Part shown: positions 11,267 through 21,779 of the stretch, piece by piece
How the letters are laid out: every line of letters starts with the position of its first letter
How positions within the stretch are numbered: the stretch's first letter is position 1
DNA from: Modestobacter sp. VKM Ac-2982
GTDB lineage: Bacteria; Actinomycetota; Actinomycetes; Mycobacteriales; Geodermatophilaceae
Direction: 5' to 3'
DNA: 64,000 bases
NCBI RefSeq assembly: GCF_026967935.1
Contig: NZ_JAPVBL010000002.1
Location: 636,969-700,968 of the forward strand
Program-made: the position numbers and the translations under genes
Notes under the pieces: model-generated
Seen by the model: the letters and a program-made list of their open reading frames with translations, nothing else
The model's database searches: none
What the model was told of the DNA's origin: nothing

Positions 11267-12634
11267 TCACTCGACGACGAGGACGTCGGTGTGCGTCGCC
11301 GAGTGGGCGCTGCTGAACCGGTACTGACCCGGCTGGTCGGGTGCGGGGAAGGTCAGCAGCGTCCCGGCGGCGACGTCGACGTCGAACGAGCCGTCGTCCG
11401 CGGTGATCGTCACCGGCTGACCGCTGGCGTTGTGCACGGTCACCCGCGCCCCGGCGGCGACCGGGCCGGCCACGTGGAAGCGGTCCTCGTCGACCAGCAC
11501 GCCGACCGAGAGCTCGCCGTGGTCGTGCCCGGCCATCGGGTCCGCGGCCGCCGCGGGACCCGCCGGGGCGGCCGTGGCTGATCCGACCTCGGCTGCGACC
11601 GGGGGCGGTGAGGCCGCCAGGGCCACCGCCAGGGCGACCGTCGCCAGCAGCACGGCCGTCTCCACGACGGCCAGCCGCCGGAAGGCGCCCGGCTGCCCCG
11701 CCCGCAGCTGCGGCAGGGTCCTGCGCCGGTGCTGCCAGCCCAGCAGGCCCACAACGGTCAGCCCGAGCGTCTTGCCGAGCAGCAGCACGCCGTAGCCGGT
11801 GCCCAAGGCGGCGACCACGGCCTCGGCGCCGCCCAGGACGACCCCCGCCGCCAGCACCCCGGACACCGCGGTGGCCCCGAAGCACCACAGCGCGACCCCG
11901 CTGTACCGCCCGGCGGCCGCCGGTGCGGCCTGGCCGTACCGCAGGAGCGCGCCCAGCCCGCCGACCCACAGGCTGGCCGCGATGACGTGCACGGCGAGGG
12001 TGGTCACCGCGACCAGGTGGTCCTCGGCGGCGGAGGAGTGCCCGCTGAGCACCACCGGGACGACCAGTGCGGCCAGCGCACCGGCCAGCAGCAGCCGCGC
12101 ACCCCCGCGGCCGGTGCCGGCGCGGGCCGCCACCGCGAGCGCTGCGGTGAGCGCAGCGACGAGCAGCACGGCACGACCGGCGCCGGTGTCGAGGAGGAAC
12201 ACCCGGACCGAGTACCCGTCCAGCGCGGTCGGGGCCACGCCCACCAGCCGGCTCACGGTGAGCAGGCCGCCGAGCAGGGTCGCCACCGACCAGGCCAGCG
12301 CCCATGCCGACGCCGACGCCACGGCGCGCCTGGCCTGCGGGGCCGGCTGCCCGGCGCCCGCCGGCAGCAGGACGGCGGCGAACAACAAGGTGCCCACCGT
12401 GCCGATCGCCGCGATCCGGCCCGCCAGCGTGACCACCGGCGCTCCCCACTCCACCAGCAGGCCTGCCTCGCGCAGCCCGGAGGCCGCGGGAGCCGCCGAG
12501 CCGCTGCCCACGGCGATCGCCCAGCCCAGGACCGCGAGCAGACCGACAACCGCGGCTGCGGCCGCCGGCACCTGCCACCCGGGCCGCTCCGGCGCGCGCT
12601 GTTCCTGGTCCGGGCGGATCACGGTGCTGGTCAC
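11267..12634 (-). CDS. copD: CopD-like copper transport membrane protein with C-terminal cupredoxin-like domain
   Basis: A 455-aa multi-pass membrane protein. Hydrophobic segments run from about residue 20 to 330. The CopD core (around RRAVASASAWALAW through ALTAALAVAARAG, and later FGATAVSGVLAAGVVLGG and LLGKTLGLTVVGLLGWQHRRR) handles copper import with CopC. The last 100 residues follow a Pro/Ala linker with MAGHDHGELS and form a cupredoxin-like beta domain (VTVHNASGQPVTITADDGSFDV ... GQYRFSSAHSATHTDVLVV). The GTG start overlaps the copC stop (GTGA), so the two are coupled. Confidence 0.85.
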   Translation of the reverse strand: MTSTVIRPDQEQRAPERPGWQVPAAAAAVVGLLAVLGWAIAVGSGSAAPAASGLREAGLLVEWGAPVVTLAGRIAAIGTVGTLLFAAVLLPAGAGQPAPQARRAVASASAWALAWSVATLLGGLLTVSRLVGVAPTALDGYSVRVFLLDTGAGRAVLLVAALTAALAVAARAGTGRGGARLLLAGALAALVVPVVLSGHSSAAEDHLVAVTTLAVHVIAASLWVGGLGALLRYGQAAPAAAGRYSGVALWCFGATAVSGVLAAGVVLGGAEAVVAALGTGYGVLLLGKTLGLTVVGLLGWQHRRRTLPQLRAGQPGAFRRLAVVETAVLLATVALAVALAASPPPVAAEVGSATAAPAGPAAAADPMAGHDHGELSVGVLVDEDRFHVAGPVAAGARVTVHNASGQPVTITADDGSFDVDVAAGTLLTFPAPDQPGQYRFSSAHSATHTDVLVVE

Positions 12635-13179
12635 CGCCGGCTGCGCAGCCGGCCGAGGACCAACGCAGCCGCCGCGCCGAGCGCCAGGACGCCACCGACC
12701 AGCCAGCCGACCGGGAGCGCGGGGTCGGCCGCCGCGGCCGCAACCGACAGGGGCGCCGCGTCCGGGGCCGGCGTGCTCCCCGCCGCGACGGTGAAGTCCC
12801 AGGAGCCGGTCAGCGGGTGTCCGTCGGAGGAGGTGCTGCGCCACTGCACGGTGTAGCTGCCCGCGGGGAGCCCCGCCGACAGCGGCTGGACGACGGTCGT
12901 GTCCTGGATCGCGGCGGCGCCGGTCGACACCACGGCGCCGTCCGGGCCGAGCACCAGCACCTCGGTGCCCAGCGGCAGCGGCGTCCCGCTGAAGTCCAGC
13001 TCCACCGAAGACGGGGCCGTGGGCACCGCGGCACCGGCTGACGGGCTGCTGCGCACGAGCGCGTCGTGCGCCCGGGCCGGAGGCGCCCCGATGCCCAGGA
13101 GCAGCACGGCGAGCAACCCCACCAGCAGCACCGGCCCGGGGCGCGGACCGGCGATCGGGAGGGCGCGCAGAACAGTCAT
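12631..13179 (-). CDS. copC: CopC-like periplasmic/secreted copper-binding protein
   Basis: A 182-aa exported protein. Residues 1-37 form a signal peptide ending ARA. The mature chain would begin HDALVRSSPSAGAAVPTAP, which puts His38 at the N-terminus as in copper(II)-binding CopC proteins. A CopC beta-sandwich follows (VELDFSGTPLPLGTEVLVLG ... YTVQWRSTSSDGHPLTGSWDFTV), then a C-terminal transmembrane helix and a RSRR tail that would anchor it. The ATG at 13179 gives the complete signal peptide. It precedes copD on the same strand with a 4-nt overlap. Confidence 0.88.
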   Translation of the reverse strand: MTVLRALPIAGPRPGPVLLVGLLAVLLLGIGAPPARAHDALVRSSPSAGAAVPTAPSSVELDFSGTPLPLGTEVLVLGPDGAVVSTGAAAIQDTTVVQPLSAGLPAGSYTVQWRSTSSDGHPLTGSWDFTVAAGSTPAPDAAPLSVAAAAADPALPVGWLVGGVLALGAAAALVLGRLRSRR

Positions 13180-13533
13180 GCCCGTTCTTCGTCCGCGACC
13201 GCTGTTCCGGTTGGTCCGGCCCCGGCCGGACGGCACCCGCTGATCGTCGTCCCCGCCCGTACGAGGCCGGACTCCCACCCGGTGCACAGCCCGGGATCAG
13301 GAATTACTGAGGGGGCAGTGAACCGATCCGGCACCACCTGCCGAATGCAGGGTGGTCAGCGCGGCAGCGGGGTGATCCCCGCTGGGGGATCCGCCGGCTG
13401 TCCGGGGTCGCCAGACCTGTTCCGCGGCGGGGGCAACGATGCGCCCGCCGACCGACCGGACGAGCGGTGTCAGCCGCCGTCCGCTGCTCCCACCTCACGG
13501 TGGGAGCGGCACTCCGATCACGAGGAGCACACC
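13180..13533. other. Intergenic region between copC and the CHRD gene
   Basis: This 354-nt region separates divergent genes. It shows three small hairpins: accacc/ggtggt around 13340, ggatcccc/ggggatc around 13380, and gctcccacc (13486-13494) pairing with ggtgggagc (13499-13507) just before the CHRD ribosome-binding site. A ggaatt box with a tract of G follows at about 13290. No credible gene was seen. It presumably holds two divergent promoters. Confidence 0.45.
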
Positions 13534-14310
13534 TTGCGCAAGGCACACGCACTCCCGGCCATCGCCATCGCCGCCGCAGCGTTCCCGCTGCTCACCATGA
13601 GCACCGCGTTCGCCCACGAGGGGGCCACCAGCTACCAGGCCGACCTCGGTGCGGTGAACCAGTCCGGCGTCAGCGGCACCGGCATGGTCACGCTGGACGG
13701 CAACACCGCCACGGTGATGGTCGAGGCGTCCGGGCTGCTCGCCGGCTCGCCGCACGCCCAGCACTTCCACATCGGCGCTCTGGGCGAGTGCCCGACCAAC
13801 GACCTCGCGGACGACGCGGACGGCGACGGCTTCGTGAGCGTCACCGAGGCCGCCAAGTACTACGGCGCCATCGGCTCCTCGCTGACCACCACCGGCGACA
13901 CCAGCCCGGACAGCGGCCTGGCCATCGACCGCTTCCCGACCGCGGACGACGGCACGATCAGCTACGAGCGGACCTTCGAGGTCACCGACGACGTCCACGC
14001 GGCGTTCGAGGCGGGCACGGCCGTCCTGGTCGTGCACGGCATCGACAAGGACGGCTCGGGTGCCTACGACGGTGACGTCATGAGCGACCTCGACCCGTCG
14101 CTGCCGATGGAGGCCACCGCCCCCGCCGCCTGTGGCGCGCTCGAGGTGGCGCAGATGGGTGCCACGCCGGCCGGTGGCGCCGAGACCGGTGCCGGCAGCA
14201 CCTCCGGTACCGAGAACACCGCCGTGATCGGCGTCGGCGTCCTGGCCGCGGCCGGTGCCGCGGGTGCCGGTGCGATCGCCTACCGCCGTCGTCAGGCCGA
14301 GCAGGCCTGA
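13534..14310 (+). CDS. Secreted, membrane-anchored CHRD domain protein with EF-hand-like loop
   Basis: A 258-aa exported protein. The TTG at 13534, 5 nt after a gaggagcac ribosome-binding sequence, gives the signal peptide MRKAHALPAIAIAAAAFPLL, cleaved near AFA-HEG. The body resembles CHRD domains (GMVTLDGNTATVMVEASGLL, PHAQHFHIGALGECP). It contains a canonical 12-residue EF-hand loop, DADGDGFVSVTE at residues 94-105. The C-terminus has a Gly/Thr/Ser-rich linker, a hydrophobic helix and the basic tail YRRRQAEQA. That resembles a sortase sorting signal but lacks a recognisable LPXTG. A sortase gene follows. Confidence 0.82.
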   Translation: MRKAHALPAIAIAAAAFPLLTMSTAFAHEGATSYQADLGAVNQSGVSGTGMVTLDGNTATVMVEASGLLAGSPHAQHFHIGALGECPTNDLADDADGDGFVSVTEAAKYYGAIGSSLTTTGDTSPDSGLAIDRFPTADDGTISYERTFEVTDDVHAAFEAGTAVLVVHGIDKDGSGAYDGDVMSDLDPSLPMEATAPAACGALEVAQMGATPAGGAETGAGSTSGTENTAVIGVGVLAAAGAAGAGAIAYRRRQAEQA

Positions 14311-14317
14311 TCCGGCT

Positions 14318-14358
14318 CCGGGTCGCGCGGGGAGGGCTGACCTCCCCGCGCGACCCGG
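14318..14358 (+). terminator. Hairpin terminator between the CHRD and sortase genes
   Basis: Perfect 18-bp stem, 14318-14335 with 14341-14358, and a 5-nt loop (gctga). It starts 8 nt after the CHRD stop and would limit read-through into the sortase gene. Confidence 0.8.
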
Positions 14359-14388
14359 CCCCCTCCCACACTCTTGGAAGGACCCCCT

Positions 14389-15093
14389 GTGAGCGAGCAG
14401 AGCAGCCGTCGGCCCGGCCCTCGGGCGTGGACGGCGCTGGCCGTCGCGCTCGTCGTGGTGGCCGTCGTCGCCGTCGTGGTGGCGGTGACCGGACAGCAGC
14501 AGGCCCCGCAGCCGGCGGCCGCTCCCAGCCAGGGGGAGAGCTCGACGGCCACGGCGGCACCCACCCCGTCGACGCCCGGTGCTGCGCCTGCACCTGCTGA
14601 GCCGGCGGTCCCGGCCTCGGGCGAGCAGGTGGCTCAGCCGGTGTCGGTCAGCATCCCGAGCATCGAGGTGAGCAGCGACCTGCTGCGCCTGGGTCTCAAC
14701 GACGACGGCACCGTCGAGGTCCCGCCGCTGGGCCCGGACGACCAGGCCGGCTGGTACGAGCGTGGCCCGGCTCCCGGCGCCACCGGCCCGGCGGTCCTCC
14801 TCGGGCACGTCGACTCGGCCGAGCACGGGCCCGGAGTCTTCTTCGACCTCGGTGCGCTGCAGCCCGGCGACGAGGTCGAGGTGGCCCGCGTCGACGGCAC
14901 GGTCGCCGTGTTCGCCGTCGACCGGGTGGAGCGCCACCCCAAGGACGACTTCCCGACCATCGCCGCCTACGGGAACACCCCCGACGCGCAGCTGCGGCTG
15001 ATCACCTGCGGTGGCGACTTCGACTCCTCGGCCCGCAGCTACGAGGACAACGTCATCGCCTTCGCGACCCTGGTCCGCACCGAGCCGGCCTGA
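14389..15093 (+). CDS. Class F sortase
   Basis: A 234-aa membrane-anchored transpeptidase. One N-terminal transmembrane helix (about 13-33) and a Pro/Ala/Thr linker precede the sortase beta-barrel (VSVSIPSIEVSSDLLRLGLN). The catalytic triad is visible: His140 in LLGHVDS, Cys207 in LITCGGDF and Arg216 in SARSYEDN. Class F enzymes of actinobacteria attach surface proteins to the cell wall. The GTG at 14389 is chosen because ggaagg lies 6 nt upstream. The gene is next to a CHRD surface protein, its most obvious candidate substrate, though that protein lacks a clear LPXTG. Confidence 0.9.
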   Translation: MSEQSSRRPGPRAWTALAVALVVVAVVAVVVAVTGQQQAPQPAAAPSQGESSTATAAPTPSTPGAAPAPAEPAVPASGEQVAQPVSVSIPSIEVSSDLLRLGLNDDGTVEVPPLGPDDQAGWYERGPAPGATGPAVLLGHVDSAEHGPGVFFDLGALQPGDEVEVARVDGTVAVFAVDRVERHPKDDFPTIAAYGNTPDAQLRLITCGGDFDSSARSYEDNVIAFATLVRTEPA

Positions 15094-15112
15094 TCGGCCC
15101 CGACGGCCTCCC

Positions 15113-15118
15113 TAGACT
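15113..15118 (+). promoter_or_regulatory. -10 box of the HAD phosphatase gene
   Basis: TAGACT, 6 nt before the GTG at 15125; leaderless arrangement. Confidence 0.55.
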
Positions 15119-15124
15119 CGAGGG

Positions 15125-15862
15125 GTGTCGGTGACCTCGGTGGGCAACCCGTCGGACTCGATGCAGTCGCTGCAGGCGGTGCTGTTCGACATGGACGGCA
15201 CGCTGGTGGAGACCGAGGAGCTGTGGGGCGAGGCGATGGCCGCCCTCGCCGGCCAGCTGGGCGGTGTGTTCTCCGCCGCGGCGCGGGAGCAGACCGTCGG
15301 CACCTCGATGCGGGTCGCCATGGGCGTGCTCTACGCCGACCTGGGCATCGAGCGCAGCGAGGAGCAGCGCCGCGTCGACGCCGGCTGGGTCGAGGAGCAG
15401 ACCGCCGTGCTGATGACCAGCCGCGGGATGCCGTGGCGGCCCGGCGCCCGGGACCTGCTCGTCGCGGTACGGGACGCCGGCCTGGCCACTGCACTGGTCA
15501 CGACGACGCCCCGCCGGATCGCCACCCTGGTGATCGACCAGATCGCCGGGGACCTGGGGGGCTCGCCGTTCGACCTGACCGTCTGCGGCGACGAGGTGCC
15601 CGCCCGCAAGCCCGACCCCGCGCCCTACTTGCAGGCGATGCGGTCGCTGGGCGTGGACCCGGCGGGTTCGGTCGTCATCGAGGACTCCCAGGTCGGGGTC
15701 ACCGCCGGGCTGGCCTCCGGGGCCACGGTGCTCGGCGTGCCGTCGTTGCAGTCACTGGAACCACTGCCGGGACTGACCCTGCGGTCGTCCCTCGTCGACC
15801 TCACCGTGGCCGAGCTGCGTCGGCTGGTCGAGCAGCGCGAACTGGCGCCTACGACGGCCTGA
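15125..15862 (+). CDS. HAD superfamily hydrolase (beta-phosphoglucomutase-like phosphatase)
   Basis: A 245-aa cytoplasmic phosphohydrolase. The nucleophile motif is LFDMDGTLVET (Asp22 and Asp24). The threonine motif lies in ALVTTTPRRI. The lysine and the acidic loop are in CGDEVPARKPDPAPYLQAM and VVIEDSQVGVTAGLASGATV. The helical cap between motif I and motif II marks subfamily I. The substrate is not predictable. The leaderless -10 box supports the GTG start; an internal ATG at residue 13 is an alternative. Confidence 0.9.
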   Translation: MSVTSVGNPSDSMQSLQAVLFDMDGTLVETEELWGEAMAALAGQLGGVFSAAAREQTVGTSMRVAMGVLYADLGIERSEEQRRVDAGWVEEQTAVLMTSRGMPWRPGARDLLVAVRDAGLATALVTTTPRRIATLVIDQIAGDLGGSPFDLTVCGDEVPARKPDPAPYLQAMRSLGVDPAGSVVIEDSQVGVTAGLASGATVLGVPSLQSLEPLPGLTLRSSLVDLTVAELRRLVEQRELAPTTA

Positions 15863-15917
15863 CCTGGTGCGACGCCGCCGTTACAGCGACTGCATCGAGC
15901 TGCAGCGGGACGCTCGG

Positions 15918-17904
<1,987 letters not shown>

Positions 17905-18001
17905 CGCCTCGGCCGACGCGGCCGACACGTGTCGGGGGGATGACGTCCGGGCGCACCGCGCGCACCCGTTCCGAGCGTGCGGCGCCGTCAGCTCCCGCGT
18001 G

Positions 18002-18008
18002 TATAGAT
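18002..18008 (+). promoter_or_regulatory. Possible -10 element of arc
   Basis: TATAGAT about 40 nt before the arc ATG, an A/T-rich island in a GC-rich gap. No clear -35 is visible. Confidence 0.3.
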
Positions 18009-18047
18009 TGGCGTCCTGGCTCCCCCCGATGTGTGTGGAGGTGCGCG

Positions 18048-19838
18048 ATGGGCCCCGGTACTGGCACTGGCCCCGACGAGTTCCGAGCGCGGCGTGAGCG
18101 TGACGTCGCCTCCCTGGTCAAGCAGATCTCCTACCTCGAGGAGGAGATCAGCCTCCTTCGACGGAAGGTCACCGACAGCCCGCGCCAGGTGCGCGCGCTG
18201 GAGGAACGGCTCGCCGAGGCGGAGGGCCGCGCGGCCTTCCTGTCCGAGCGCAACGACAAGCTGGCCGGCACGCTGCGCGACGCGCGCGAGCAGCTGGTCA
18301 CGCTCAAGGAGGAGGTCGAGCGGCTGGGGCAGCCCCCGTCCGGCTACGGCGTATTCCTGGAGCGGTTCGAGGACGGCACCGTCGACGTGTTCACCAGCGG
18401 CCGCAAGCTGCGGGTGTCGGTGTCACCGGCCGTCGAGGTCACCGAGCTGCAGCACGGCCAGGAGGTCATGCTCAACGAGGCGATGAACGTCGTCGCCGCC
18501 CGCGGGTTCGAGCGCGCCGGTGACGTGGTGATGCTCAAGGAGCTGCTGGAGCCCGTGCCCGGGTTCCCGCGCCGCGCCCTGGTCATCGGGCACACCGACG
18601 AGGAGCGGGTGGTCCACCTCGCCGACTCGCTGGAGGGGCAGCCGCTGCGCAGCGGTGACTCCCTGCTGCTGGAGTCCCGCTCGGGCTACGTCTACGAGCG
18701 GATCCCGAAGAGCGAGGTCGAGGAGCTCATCCTCGAAGAGGTCCCCGACATCGACTACTCCGACATCGGTGGGCTCTCCCGGCAGATCGAGCAGATCCGG
18801 GACGCCGTCGAGCTGCCGTTCCTGCACGCCGACCTGTTCCGCGAGTACGAGCTGCGGCCGCCGAAGGGCATCCTGCTGTACGGCCCGCCCGGCTGCGGGA
18901 AGACGCTGATCGCCAAGGCGGTGGCCAACTCGCTGGCCAAGAAGGTCGCCGAGCTCAACGGCGACTCCGACCGGAGCCAGGGGAAGTCGTTCTTCCTCAA
19001 CATCAAGGGCCCCGAGCTGCTGAACAAGTACGTGGGGGAGACCGAGCGGCACATCCGGCTGGTGTTCCAGCGGGCCCGGGAGAAGGCCAGCGAGGGCACG
19101 CCGGTCATCGTCTTCTTCGACGAGATGGACTCGATCTTCCGCACCCGCGGGTCCGGCGTCTCCTCCGACGTGGAGAGCACGATCGTGCCCCAGCTGCTCA
19201 GCGAGATCGACGGCGTGGAAGGGCTGGAGAACGTCATCGTCATCGGCGCCTCCAACCGCGAGGACATGATCGACCCGGCGATCCTCCGCCCGGGGCGCCT
19301 GGACGTGAAGATCAAGATCGAGCGGCCGGACGCCGAGGCCGCGCGGGACATCTTCACCAAGTACCTGACGACGACGCTGCCCATCCACGCCGACGACCTG
19401 GCCGAGCACGGCGGCAGCCGCGAGGCGACCATCGCCGGGATGATCCAGAGCACCGTCGAGCGGATGTACACCGAGACCGAGGAGAACCGCTTCCTGGAGG
19501 TCACCTACGCCAACGGTGACAAGGAGGTCCTGTACTTCAAGGACTTCAACTCCGGGGCGATGCTGCAGAACATCGTCGACCGGGCGAAGAAGATGGCGAT
19601 CAAGGACCGCCTGGAGACCGGCGTCGGCGGCCTGCGGGTCGGGCACCTGATGAACGCCTGCGTCGACGAGTTCAAGGAGAACGAGGACCTGCCCAACACG
19701 ACCAACCCCGACGACTGGGCGCGGATCTCGGGCAAGAAGGGCGAGCGGATCGTCTACATCCGCACGCTCATCAGCGGCAAGGGCGCCGACAGCGGCCGCG
19801 CGATCGACACCGCGACCAACACCGGCCAGTACCTGTAG
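18048..19838 (+). CDS. arc: Proteasome-associated AAA ATPase Arc/Mpa
   Basis: Hexameric ATPase that recruits pupylated proteins, unfolds them and threads them into the 20S proteasome. The 596-aa chain begins with a coiled coil (about 15-85) that binds Pup. Two OB folds follow, then the AAA domain with Walker A GPPGCGKT (about 279-286) and Walker [11 protein letters not shown]. It ends in GQYL, the C-terminal motif that docks into the proteasome alpha ring. The open frame extends upstream, but the ATG at 18048 after gtgtggaggtg is the natural start. A hairpin terminator follows the gene. Confidence 0.97.
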   Translation: MGPGTGTGPDEFRARRERDVASLVKQISYLEEEISLLRRKVTDSPRQVRALEERLAEAEGRAAFLSERNDKLAGTLRDAREQLVTLKEEVERLGQPPSGYGVFLERFEDGTVDVFTSGRKLRVSVSPAVEVTELQHGQEVMLNEAMNVVAARGFERAGDVVMLKELLEPVPGFPRRALVIGHTDEERVVHLADSLEGQPLRSGDSLLLESRSGYVYERIPKSEVEELILEEVPDIDYSDIGGLSRQIEQIRDAVELPFLHADLFREYELRPPKGILLYGPPGCGKTLIAKAVANSLAKKVAELNGDSDRSQGKSFFLNIKGPELLNKYVGETERHIRLVFQRAREKASEGTPVIVFFDEMDSIFRTRGSGVSSDVESTIVPQLLSEIDGVEGLENVIVIGASNREDMIDPAILRPGRLDVKIKIERPDAEAARDIFTKYLTTTLPIHADDLAEHGGSREATIAGMIQSTVERMYTETEENRFLEVTYANGDKEVLYFKDFNSGAMLQNIVDRAKKMAIKDRLETGVGGLRVGHLMNACVDEFKENEDLPNTTNPDDWARISGKKGERIVYIRTLISGKGADSGRAIDTATNTGQYL

Positions 19839-19850
19839 CCACACCTGGCT

Positions 19851-19889
19851 CCGACCGGCCCCTGCTGCGCTGCGGTACGGGCCGGTCGG
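19851..19889 (+). terminator. Hairpin terminator after arc
   Basis: 11-bp stem, ccgaccggccc at 19851-19861 with gggccggtcgg at 19879-19889, between arc and the separately promoted dop. Confidence 0.65.
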
Positions 19890-19928
19890 CGTCCAGGCGC
19901 CGCCCACCGGCTGTTCCGCTCGGCCACC

Positions 19929-19934
19929 TAACCT
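19929..19934 (+). promoter_or_regulatory. -10 box of dop
   Basis: TAACCT, 6 nt before the ATG at 19941; leaderless arrangement. It implies dop is transcribed separately from arc. Confidence 0.55.
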
Positions 19935-19940
19935 GACGGC

Positions 19941-21446
19941 ATGAGCGTGCGACGGGTGATGGGCACGGAGCTCGAGTACGGCATCTCGGTGCCGGGGCAG
20001 CCAGGGGCGAACCCGACGACGCTGTCGAGCCAGGTGGTGAACGCCTGGGCCGTCGCCGAGGCGCCGACGCCGCGCCGGCCGCGCTGGGACTTCGAGGAGG
20101 AGTCGCCGCTGCGTGATGCCCGCGGCTTCGACCTGTCCCCGGCGCAGGCACTGGACCACAACGACCTGGACGACGACTCGGGGATGGCCAACGTCATCCT
20201 CACCAACGGGGCCCGGCTCTACGTCGACCACGCCCACCCGGAGTACTCCACGCCAGAGGTCACCAGCCCGCGCGACATCGTGCTGTGGGACAAGGCGGGG
20301 GAGCAGGTGATGGCCGAGGCGGCGCGCCGTGCCGCCCGCGTGCCGGGCACCCAGCCCATCCAGCTCTACAAGAACAACACCGACGGCAAGGGCGCGTCCT
20401 ACGGGGCGCACGAGAACTACCTGATGAGCCGGTCGACGCCGTTCATCGACATCATCCGCGGACTGATCCCGTTCTTCGTGACCCGCCAGGTGTTCGCCGG
20501 CGCCGGCCGGGTGGGGATCGGCCCCGAGGGCCGCACCGACGGCTTCCAGCTGTCCCAGCGCGCCGACTTCTTCGAGGTCGAGGTGGGCCTGGAGACGACG
20601 CTCAAGCGGCCGATCATCAACACCCGGGACGAGCCGCACGCCAACCCCGAGGACTACCGCCGGCTGCACGTGATCATCGGCGACGCGAACCTCGCCGAGC
20701 TGTCGACCTACCTCAAGGTCGGGACGACGTCACTCGTCCTGGCCATGATCGAGGCGAAGGCGCTCAGCCAGGACCTCACCATCGAGGAGCCGGTCGAGGC
20801 CCTGCAGGCGATCAGCCACGACCCGTCGCTGACCCATCGGGTGCGGCTGCGCGACGGCCGCCGGCTGACCGCGATCGAGGTGCAGCGGGAGTACCTGTCC
20901 CAGGCACAGAAGTTCGTGGCAGACAACGGGGACGACGACGAGCAGACCGCCGACGTGCTCGCCCGGTGGGCCGAGGTGCTCGACGAGCTGGCCGTCGACC
21001 CGATGCGGCTGGCCGACCGGCTGGACTGGCCGGCCAAGCTCCGGCTGCTGGAGGGGTACCGGCAGCGCGACGGTCTCAGCTGGGGCGACGCCCGGCTCAA
21101 GCTGGTCGACCTGCAGTACTCCGACGTCCGCCCGGACAAGGGGCTCTACCACCGGCTGGTGGCCCGCGGCTCGATGCAGCGGCTGCTCACCGACGCCGAA
21201 GTGACCGAGGCGATGACCCGCCCCCCGTCGGACACCCGGGCCTATTTCCGCGGCGAGTGCCTGCGCCGCTACCCGGGGCAGGTCGCCGCGGCATCGTGGG
21301 ACTCGGTGGTCTTCGACGTCGGCCGGGAGAACCTGGTGCGCATCCCGACCATGGAGCCGCTGCGGGGCACCCGAGAGCACGTCGGTGCGCTGTTCGACTC
21401 CACCTCGACCGCCGCCGAGCTGGTCGACCGGATCACCGCCCGCTGA
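19941..21446 (+). CDS. dop: Pup deamidase/depupylase Dop
   Basis: ATP-dependent enzyme of the carboxylate-amine/glutamine-synthetase fold that removes Pup from substrates and, where needed, deamidates the Pup C-terminal Gln. The 501-aa product starts [20 protein letters not shown] and has the Dop-specific insert near residues 40-80. Shared PafA/Dop motifs include [33 protein letters not shown] and [23 protein letters not shown]. Since the Pup encoded downstream already ends in Glu, depupylation rather than deamidation is the likely main role here. Confidence 0.96.
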   Translation: MSVRRVMGTELEYGISVPGQPGANPTTLSSQVVNAWAVAEAPTPRRPRWDFEEESPLRDARGFDLSPAQALDHNDLDDDSGMANVILTNGARLYVDHAHPEYSTPEVTSPRDIVLWDKAGEQVMAEAARRAARVPGTQPIQLYKNNTDGKGASYGAHENYLMSRSTPFIDIIRGLIPFFVTRQVFAGAGRVGIGPEGRTDGFQLSQRADFFEVEVGLETTLKRPIINTRDEPHANPEDYRRLHVIIGDANLAELSTYLKVGTTSLVLAMIEAKALSQDLTIEEPVEALQAISHDPSLTHRVRLRDGRRLTAIEVQREYLSQAQKFVADNGDDDEQTADVLARWAEVLDELAVDPMRLADRLDWPAKLRLLEGYRQRDGLSWGDARLKLVDLQYSDVRPDKGLYHRLVARGSMQRLLTDAEVTEAMTRPPSDTRAYFRGECLRRYPGQVAAASWDSVVFDVGRENLVRIPTMEPLRGTREHVGALFDSTSTAAELVDRITAR

Positions 21447-21496
21447 CCACCCGCGCCACCGGCTCGCGTGTGCGGCGGACTGTCGCACCTCGCGGG

Positions 21497-21502
21497 TAGC
21501 TT
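21497..21502 (+). promoter_or_regulatory. pup: Possible -10 element of pup
   Basis: TAGCTT about 41 nt before the pup ATG. Unlike most genes here, pup has a leader with a clear ribosome-binding sequence (ggaggg at 21533-21538). Confidence 0.35.
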
Positions 21503-21542
21503 CTGCCTCAGCACGACCCAGCAGCGAGCTCTGGAGGGTGAG

Positions 21543-21752
21543 ATGGCCACGAGGGACACCGGCGGGCAGCAGAAGGCCACGCGCACGCGCGAGGAGACCG
21601 AGGAGGTCGAGGCGTCGGTCGACACCGAGGCCGCCGAGCGGCGCCAGGAGATGACCGACGACGTCGACTCGATTCTCGACGAGATCGACGGCGTCCTCGA
21701 GGAGAATGCCGAGGAGTTCGTGCGCTCCTATGTACAAAAAGGGGGGGAGTGA
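21543..21752 (+). CDS. pup: Prokaryotic ubiquitin-like protein Pup
   Basis: Small disordered tag of 69 aa that PafA attaches to lysines to mark proteins for the proteasome. It has the acidic helix DDVDSILDEIDGVLEENAEEFV that binds the Arc coiled coil, and the C-terminus RSYVQKGGE. It ends in Glu rather than Gln, so no deamidation is needed. The last codons are TAT GTA CAA AAA GGG GGG GAG, quite unlike the GC-ending codons of the rest of the gene, and form an A5G7 run. The ATG at 21543 follows ggagggtgag. Confidence 0.97.
   Translation: MATRDTGGQQKATRTREETEEVEASVDTEAAERRQEMTDDVDSILDEIDGVLEENAEEFVRSYVQKGGE
21736..21747 (+). other. A5G7 homopolymer run in the last codons of pup
   Basis: Five A (21736-21740) followed by seven G (21741-21747) encode the Lys-Gly-Gly end of Pup. 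This is a potential slippage site for RNA polymerase or ribosome, and it marks the start of the compositional break before the endonuclease gene. Confidence 0.6.
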
Positions 21753-21778
21753 ACAAGATCATCTTTTTATCTTTGTTC
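21751..21778 (+). other. A/T-rich hairpin spanning the pup stop and the endonuclease start
   Basis: GAACAAGAT at 21751-21759 pairs with ATC-t-TTGTTC at 21769-21778 with one bulged T and a 9-nt loop rich in T. It begins inside the pup stop codon and ends 1 nt before the endonuclease ATG, filling the place of a ribosome-binding site. Confidence 0.55.
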
Positions 21779-21779
21779 G

